In this document: one piece after another, positions 60,240 to 64,000 of the stretch
Numbering within the stretch: the stretch's first letter is position 1
Layout of the letters: each line of letters starts with the position of its first letter
Source of the DNA: Rhodococcus sp. WMMA185
Lineage (GTDB): Bacteria; Actinomycetota; Actinomycetes; Mycobacteriales; Mycobacteriaceae
NCBI RefSeq assembly: GCF_001767395.1
Contig: NZ_CP017014.1
Location: 2,612,501-2,676,500 of the forward strand
DNA length: 64,000 nucleotides
Reading direction: 5' to 3'
Translations under genes and position numbers: made by a program
The notes under the pieces: model-generated
Database searches by the model: none
Seen by the model: only the letters and a program-made list of their open reading frames with translations
Told to the model about the DNA's origin: nothing

Positions 60240-60560
60240 ATGAATATTCGACGGCTAGTTGTCAGCACCCTCGGATGTACCGCGATGTCGGTGGCCACGA
60301 TTCCGGCGGCGCAGGCTTCCACCAACGTCAACGCTCCTCTCGGAGTCGACAGCTCGATTTCGACCATGGTCTCGGATCCCGCCGTCCCGCCTCCACCGCA
60401 GAATTATCAGGAGTTCTTCCCCTGGGATGTTCCTGGACCGCAGGGATTCCACCCCGGTCCCGAAATCCGGCCACAGGAATCGCACCCGGGACCTGCACTC
60501 CGACCACACCAAACTCTCCCTGGCAGGCAACACGCCCCTGCGCCGCATCTCGGACGCTGA
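60240..60560 (+). CDS. Small secreted Pro-rich protein, paralogue of the 59376 gene
   Basis: This 106-residue protein begins MNIRRLVVSTLGCTAMSVAT, a signal peptide like that of the gene at 59376, and has the same GAGGTAACAG-type ribosome site. The mature part is rich in Pro, Gly and His (GPQGFHPGPEIRP, then ESHPGPALRPHQ) but lacks the Gly-Phe tail. The last 20 residues look unrelated, so it may be a truncated or frame-shifted copy. It converges on recD with 66 bases between stops. Confidence 0.6.
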   Translation: MNIRRLVVSTLGCTAMSVATIPAAQASTNVNAPLGVDSSISTMVSDPAVPPPPQNYQEFFPWDVPGPQGFHPGPEIRPQESHPGPALRPHQTLPGRQHAPAPHLGR

Positions 60561-60626
60561 TACTCCGCAAACCCACCACATCTCGTGTCGCGTCGACCCT
60601 CCGTCGGCGCGGGAAGGGCTCGTCTC

Positions 60627-62540
60627 TCAGCGTCGGCCTCGGTCGCCCTCATGCGGTGTCGGTTTCTCGCCGACCGGCAAGATCGCCCTCGCCAGTCCGC
60701 TCGCCCGCAGCGCCCGTGTGCGCACCGCCGCACGCACCGATTCCTCGGTCCCGATGATTCGTACGTGCGCTTGCGCGCGTGTGATCGCCGTGTAGAACAA
60801 CTCGCGGGTCAGCAGCAACGACTTCGCCTCCGGCAGCACCACCGATACCGTGTCGTACTGGCTACCCTGGCTGCGGTGAACGGTCATGGCATATGCCGTC
60901 TGCACCGCGGGTAACTGTGTCGGGTGTAGCTCGAACGGTTGGTCACCGCGCTCGAAGACGGCAACAAGCTTTCCATCACCGCGCCGCACAATCACCCCGG
61001 TGTCGCCGTTGTAGATCCGGGTCTCGTGATCGTTGGCCGTCACCAGAAGCGGCTGACCCGGATACCAGAGATCCGGATTGAGCCTGTGCCCCAATGTTTC
61101 TCCGCACCACTCGATCGCCCTGCGCGACCACCGCTGCACGCCGTACTCCCCCTCCCGATGCGCGCACAACAGTCGGTGCTTCGCCGACTCCTCCAACGCC
61201 ACTTTGGCACGACCACTCTCAGCCGCGTCCGTGACCGCCTTGGCCAGTTCTGTCACATCCGATTTCAGCGCATCCAGATCTTCAGGCTGATGGAATGACA
61301 CCGCCGAATCCCCACTGCGCAGAATCTGCATCACTCGGTCTTCATCCGAGTTATTCACCGCAGCAGCCAGTTCTGCAATTGTCTCGTCGAATCGACGCCC
61401 TCGGCTCAGCCGTATGACTCCCCGACTGAGTTGGTCTCGCTCGTCGTCATTCAAGGCGACTTCGCGAGGACCATCCGATGCTTCGAGATCCTTGCCGACG
61501 ACCCTGCCAAGCACCGGATTCCGCGCTGCGGGCACGGGCCGCTCCACCAAGTCAGCGAGCACAGCGCCGGCGTCGACGGACGCCAATTGATGCTGATCAC
61601 CCACGAGTACCAACTGCGTATCCGGTCGCAGGGCCTCGAGAAGGCGGCACATCATCGTCAGTGACACCATCGACGTTTCGTCGACCACGATCACGTCGTA
61701 CGGCAAATGGTTGGTCGCGTTGTAGCGGAACCGGGTGGCCGCCCCGCGCTGCCAGCCCAGCAGCCGATGCAGCGTCATTGCCGTCAGGTCATCCGGCAAC
61801 CCGACTGTGCTGGACTGTTCGCGCACCGATTCCTGCAACCGGGCGGCGGCCTTGCCGGTGGGTGCGGCGAGCGCGATCCGTTTCTGCCCCGGTTGCCGCC
61901 TCAATAGGGCCAGCACCCGAGCAACCGTGTGAGTCTTGCCTGTTCCGGGCCCACCCACCACCACTGACGTCCAGTGTGTGGCGGCGACGGCAGCCGCGAT
62001 TCGTTGCCGATCCGGTGCAGGTGACGGCAACGTGGCGTCACCCTGATCGCGGAACAACTCGGCCAGCCCCTCGCGTAGCGACTCTTCGTCGACGTCGGGA
62101 TGTCCGAGGGCTCGCTGATCCAGAATGCGCCGGATGGTGGACTCCTGCCGGAAATAGCGGTCTAGATAGAGCAGCCCACCCTTATCGGTGTCGACGAGAC
62201 GCAATGGACGCAGCGGCCCCGCCTGCCCACCCGTCACCAGAGGGCTGCGCCGAAGCGCGGCGACCACTGCCTCGTCGGCCGGCCACGGCAGCTTCTCCAC
62301 ATCCGTGCCGGACTGCTCGTCCACCTTCACATCGCGAATCCGTGTCAGGTCGAGACATACCGATCCGGCCCGCACCGCGCGAACTACGAGCGCAGTTGCC
62401 AGCGCCACGTCCTCCGAGCTCTCACCACCGAGTGCGCACAACCGCAGGGCAACGTGCACGTCCGCGGCGACGAGCACACCTGCCTCATTGAACTCCCGCA
62501 GCACGCCTTTACCCCGTTGAGCCACTTTCACGTCGATCAC
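60627..62540 (-). CDS. recD: RecD, exodeoxyribonuclease V alpha subunit
   Basis: This 637-residue helicase subunit of the RecBCD complex has Walker A VVGGPGTGKTHT (about 196-203), DEAD-type motif VIVVDETSMVSL, motif III VLVGDQHQLASVDAG and the C-terminal motifs AYAMTVHRSQGSQYDTV and LFYTAITRAQAHVRIIG. The start GTG at 62540 overlaps the recB stop as GTGA; the longer frame to 62726 is shadow of recB. It works with RecB in double-strand break repair. Confidence 0.94.
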   Translation of the reverse strand: MIDVKVAQRGKGVLREFNEAGVLVAADVHVALRLCALGGESSEDVALATALVVRAVRAGSVCLDLTRIRDVKVDEQSGTDVEKLPWPADEAVVAALRRSPLVTGGQAGPLRPLRLVDTDKGGLLYLDRYFRQESTIRRILDQRALGHPDVDEESLREGLAELFRDQGDATLPSPAPDRQRIAAAVAATHWTSVVVGGPGTGKTHTVARVLALLRRQPGQKRIALAAPTGKAAARLQESVREQSSTVGLPDDLTAMTLHRLLGWQRGAATRFRYNATNHLPYDVIVVDETSMVSLTMMCRLLEALRPDTQLVLVGDQHQLASVDAGAVLADLVERPVPAARNPVLGRVVGKDLEASDGPREVALNDDERDQLSRGVIRLSRGRRFDETIAELAAAVNNSDEDRVMQILRSGDSAVSFHQPEDLDALKSDVTELAKAVTDAAESGRAKVALEESAKHRLLCAHREGEYGVQRWSRRAIEWCGETLGHRLNPDLWYPGQPLLVTANDHETRIYNGDTGVIVRRGDGKLVAVFERGDQPFELHPTQLPAVQTAYAMTVHRSQGSQYDTVSVVLPEAKSLLLTRELFYTAITRAQAHVRIIGTEESVRAAVRTRALRASGLARAILPVGEKPTPHEGDRGRR

Positions 62541-64000
62541 GGCGCCCCCTTCTGGTGAGAGACCGCACCGGACAGCAGATCGGACAGTTCGGTGATCAGC
62601 GCGGCCGGAGGAGACCAGTCGAAAACACCGCAGCCGGTTGGGGTCTCGGCTCCGACCATTCCACGCACGAACAGATACTGCACCCCTCCAAGGTGCTCCG
62701 CGGGATCGTAGCCCGGTTGCCGCCAACGAAGATAGCGATGCAGCGCAACGGAATACAGCAGCGCTTGAAGCGGGTAGTGTGCTCTGAGCATTTCCGCGGC
62801 CATTGCCTCGCGTGTGTAGTGCGCCGTGGTGAGTTCGTCGCCCTCCGCGAGTTTGTTCGTCTTGTAATCGACCACGACGTATCGCGGTCCGGGAAGCCGC
62901 AGCACGGCGTCGATACTGCCCGTGAGGTAGCCGCGCAGCTCGGTCGATTCGAGATCCTGCACGGCCTGGGCATACGGCTGCAGTGGATCTTCGGATGGCA
63001 GATGCCTGCCCAACAGAATTCCGATCTCGCCGAGCGTCACCGTGGGTGAAGGGGTGTCACCGCCTACCAGCGGAAGCTCGAATTCGAGCTCCGCCAGCCG
63101 GTCTGTAGTTGCGATGTCGGCCAATGTCCGATCGGTCCCAGGGCCGAGAGGAGTTCGCAGAACCGGCAGCAGGGCCTCTGCGAGGTGTTCGGGATCGGCC
63201 TCCGACAGCACGGACGCGGTGACGGTCCGGCAGCGCTCGACGACCTCCGCTTCCAGATCACTCGCTGAGGTGTCGATGACCTCCAAAACCGCGTGGACGA
63301 GCGTGCCGAACGCCGCACCACCCGCAAACCCGTTCATCGTCGACGGCACACCGGCGACGTCGTCCGTAGGCACCGACAGCGGTGGCTCAGCCGGCTCATC
63401 TGCCTTTTCTTCGACCTCGGCTTCGCTGCCTACCGAGGAAGCCTCGTGAGCGGAGGCGGTCAACGCCGAATACGAGGTGCGACGCCAGCGCAGGTCGAGC
63501 TTGCGCTCGAAACTGGCGGCCTTCAGTTCTTCACTGGGCCCGCGTTCCGGTGCCCACTGCGTCCCGTCGATCGGTTCGGAGCCGACAGCCTCGACTCTCA
63601 CCGCCTCGGGCCCAGTCCGTCCCCAGGCCGCCAGTCGCTCCGCGACCACGGGATCCTCCGGAACACCCACCCTCTGCGGGACATCTCGGCTGCCGGGCTG
63701 TCGACCGAAGATCATCCGGTGCAGCGGCGCTCCCGACGTGGTGATCGCCGGCGCCCACCACACCACCAGTCCGCACATTGCGCGGGTGAGCGCAACATAC
63801 AGCAGCCTCAGCTCCTCCCCCGCCTCCTCCTCGTCGTGACGCCTCCTGCGTTCGGAGTAGCCGGCGCCATCGGCTCCACCCACGTCGAGAATTCGCCTAC
63901 CGCGGTCATCGTGGAGTAGGAGCTTGCTTGGCTTCGAAGCCTTGGCGGCGTCCCAGGCATAGGGCAGATAGACGAGCGGGAACTCCAGCCCTTTGCTGGC
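62537..64000 (-). CDS. recB: RecB, exodeoxyribonuclease V beta subunit, 3' part
   Basis: The gene runs off the right edge, leaving the last 487 residues. The visible frame starts ASKGLEFPLVYLPYAWD, which is helicase motif V, followed by ELRLLYVALTRAMCGLVVWW (motif VI). The C-terminal nuclease domain has GTLVHAVLEVIDT, and the catalytic Asp and Lys are seen in GSIDAVLRLPGPRYVVVDYKTNKL. The stop is coupled to the recD start. The N-terminal helicase part and recC would lie beyond the window. Confidence 0.93.
   Translation of the reverse strand, partial: ASKGLEFPLVYLPYAWDAAKASKPSKLLLHDDRGRRILDVGGADGAGYSERRRRHDEEEAGEELRLLYVALTRAMCGLVVWWAPAITTSGAPLHRMIFGRQPGSRDVPQRVGVPEDPVVAERLAAWGRTGPEAVRVEAVGSEPIDGTQWAPERGPSEELKAASFERKLDLRWRRTSYSALTASAHEASSVGSEAEVEEKADEPAEPPLSVPTDDVAGVPSTMNGFAGGAAFGTLVHAVLEVIDTSASDLEAEVVERCRTVTASVLSEADPEHLAEALLPVLRTPLGPGTDRTLADIATTDRLAELEFELPLVGGDTPSPTVTLGEIGILLGRHLPSEDPLQPYAQAVQDLESTELRGYLTGSIDAVLRLPGPRYVVVDYKTNKLAEGDELTTAHYTREAMAAEMLRAHYPLQALLYSVALHRYLRWRQPGYDPAEHLGGVQYLFVRGMVGAETPTGCGVFDWSPPAALITELSDLLSGAVSHQKGAP

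Noticed and set aside
62541-62726. N-terminal extension of RecD
   Set aside because: It overlaps recB coding sequence; the GTG at 62540 with GTGA coupling gives the expected family start.

Overview
The window is GC-rich chromosomal DNA from a mycolic-acid actinomycete, most likely Rhodococcus or a close relative. Supporting genes are a wax ester synthase/diacylglycerol acyltransferase, an arabinosyltransferase of the Emb family, an EspG-type ESX chaperone, a valine/leucine-type dehydrogenase beside a fused indolepyruvate:ferredoxin oxidoreductase, and many alpha/beta hydrolases and aldehyde dehydrogenases. Translational coupling through ATGA/GTGA overlaps is frequent. No rRNA, tRNA, CRISPR array or intact insertion sequence was recognised. 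Start codons were chosen from Shine-Dalgarno spacing and family length, so several differ from the longest reading frame.

Layout. 1-5.6 kb: tail of an ABC transporter ATPase, WS/DGAT, an HSL-type esterase, a Tat-exported GH64-like protein, and a PadR regulator coupled to an alpha/beta hydrolase. 5.8-7.4 kb: a Thr/Pro-rich membrane protein and an MFS exporter. 7.6-10.7 kb: a small orphan type VII secretion cassette (WXG/PPE-like protein, EspG, YbjN/CesT-like chaperone). 10.7-12.1 kb: a DUF1326-DUF2182 pair. 12.2-17.5 kb: amino-acid catabolism (amino acid dehydrogenase, indolepyruvate oxidoreductase, divergent Lrp/AsnC regulator). 17.6-25 kb: a membrane-anchored Mrr-like protein, a PNPOx-fold protein, a large FAD/Fe-S oxidoreductase, a double DUF427 protein, DUF5709, an orphan excisionase-type HTH protein and an NfeD-slipin pair.

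25.3-30.7 kb: a tightly coupled choline-to-glycine-betaine operon (BCCT carrier, betB, betA) closed by a long hairpin. 31-32 kb: a small secreted protein and a possibly decayed reading frame. 32.1-35.4 kb: Emb-type arabinosyltransferase. 35.6-40.2 kb: a tellurite/stress (ter) island with three TerD proteins, one divergent TerD-like protein, TelA and an unrecognised 165-residue protein. 40.7-43.3 kb: a manganese-type ABC importer behind an apparently leaderless promoter with an overlapping dyad. 43.5-46 kb: an MBL-fold hydrolase, DNA polymerase IV and a small secreted protein.

46-54.3 kb: a glutamine-synthetase-family ligase divergent from an unusual aldehyde dehydrogenase plus GMC alcohol oxidase, then an NlpC/P60 hydrolase, an alpha/beta hydrolase and a second aldehyde dehydrogenase. 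54.3-55 kb: a DUF4232 lipoprotein. 55-59.3 kb: the kynurenine pathway (kynA, kynU, a PaaX-type regulator and a divergent kynurenine-formamidase-like protein carrying an extra N-terminal domain). 59.4-60.6 kb: two paralogous small secreted proteins. 60.6-64 kb: recD and the 3' part of recB.

The most promising places for something undescribed are the orphan ESX cassette, the ter island with its unknown member and upstream iterons, the apparent 3-dehydroquinase-like domain fused to kynurenine formamidase, and the two leaderless promoters with embedded dyads (PadR and the metal importer).
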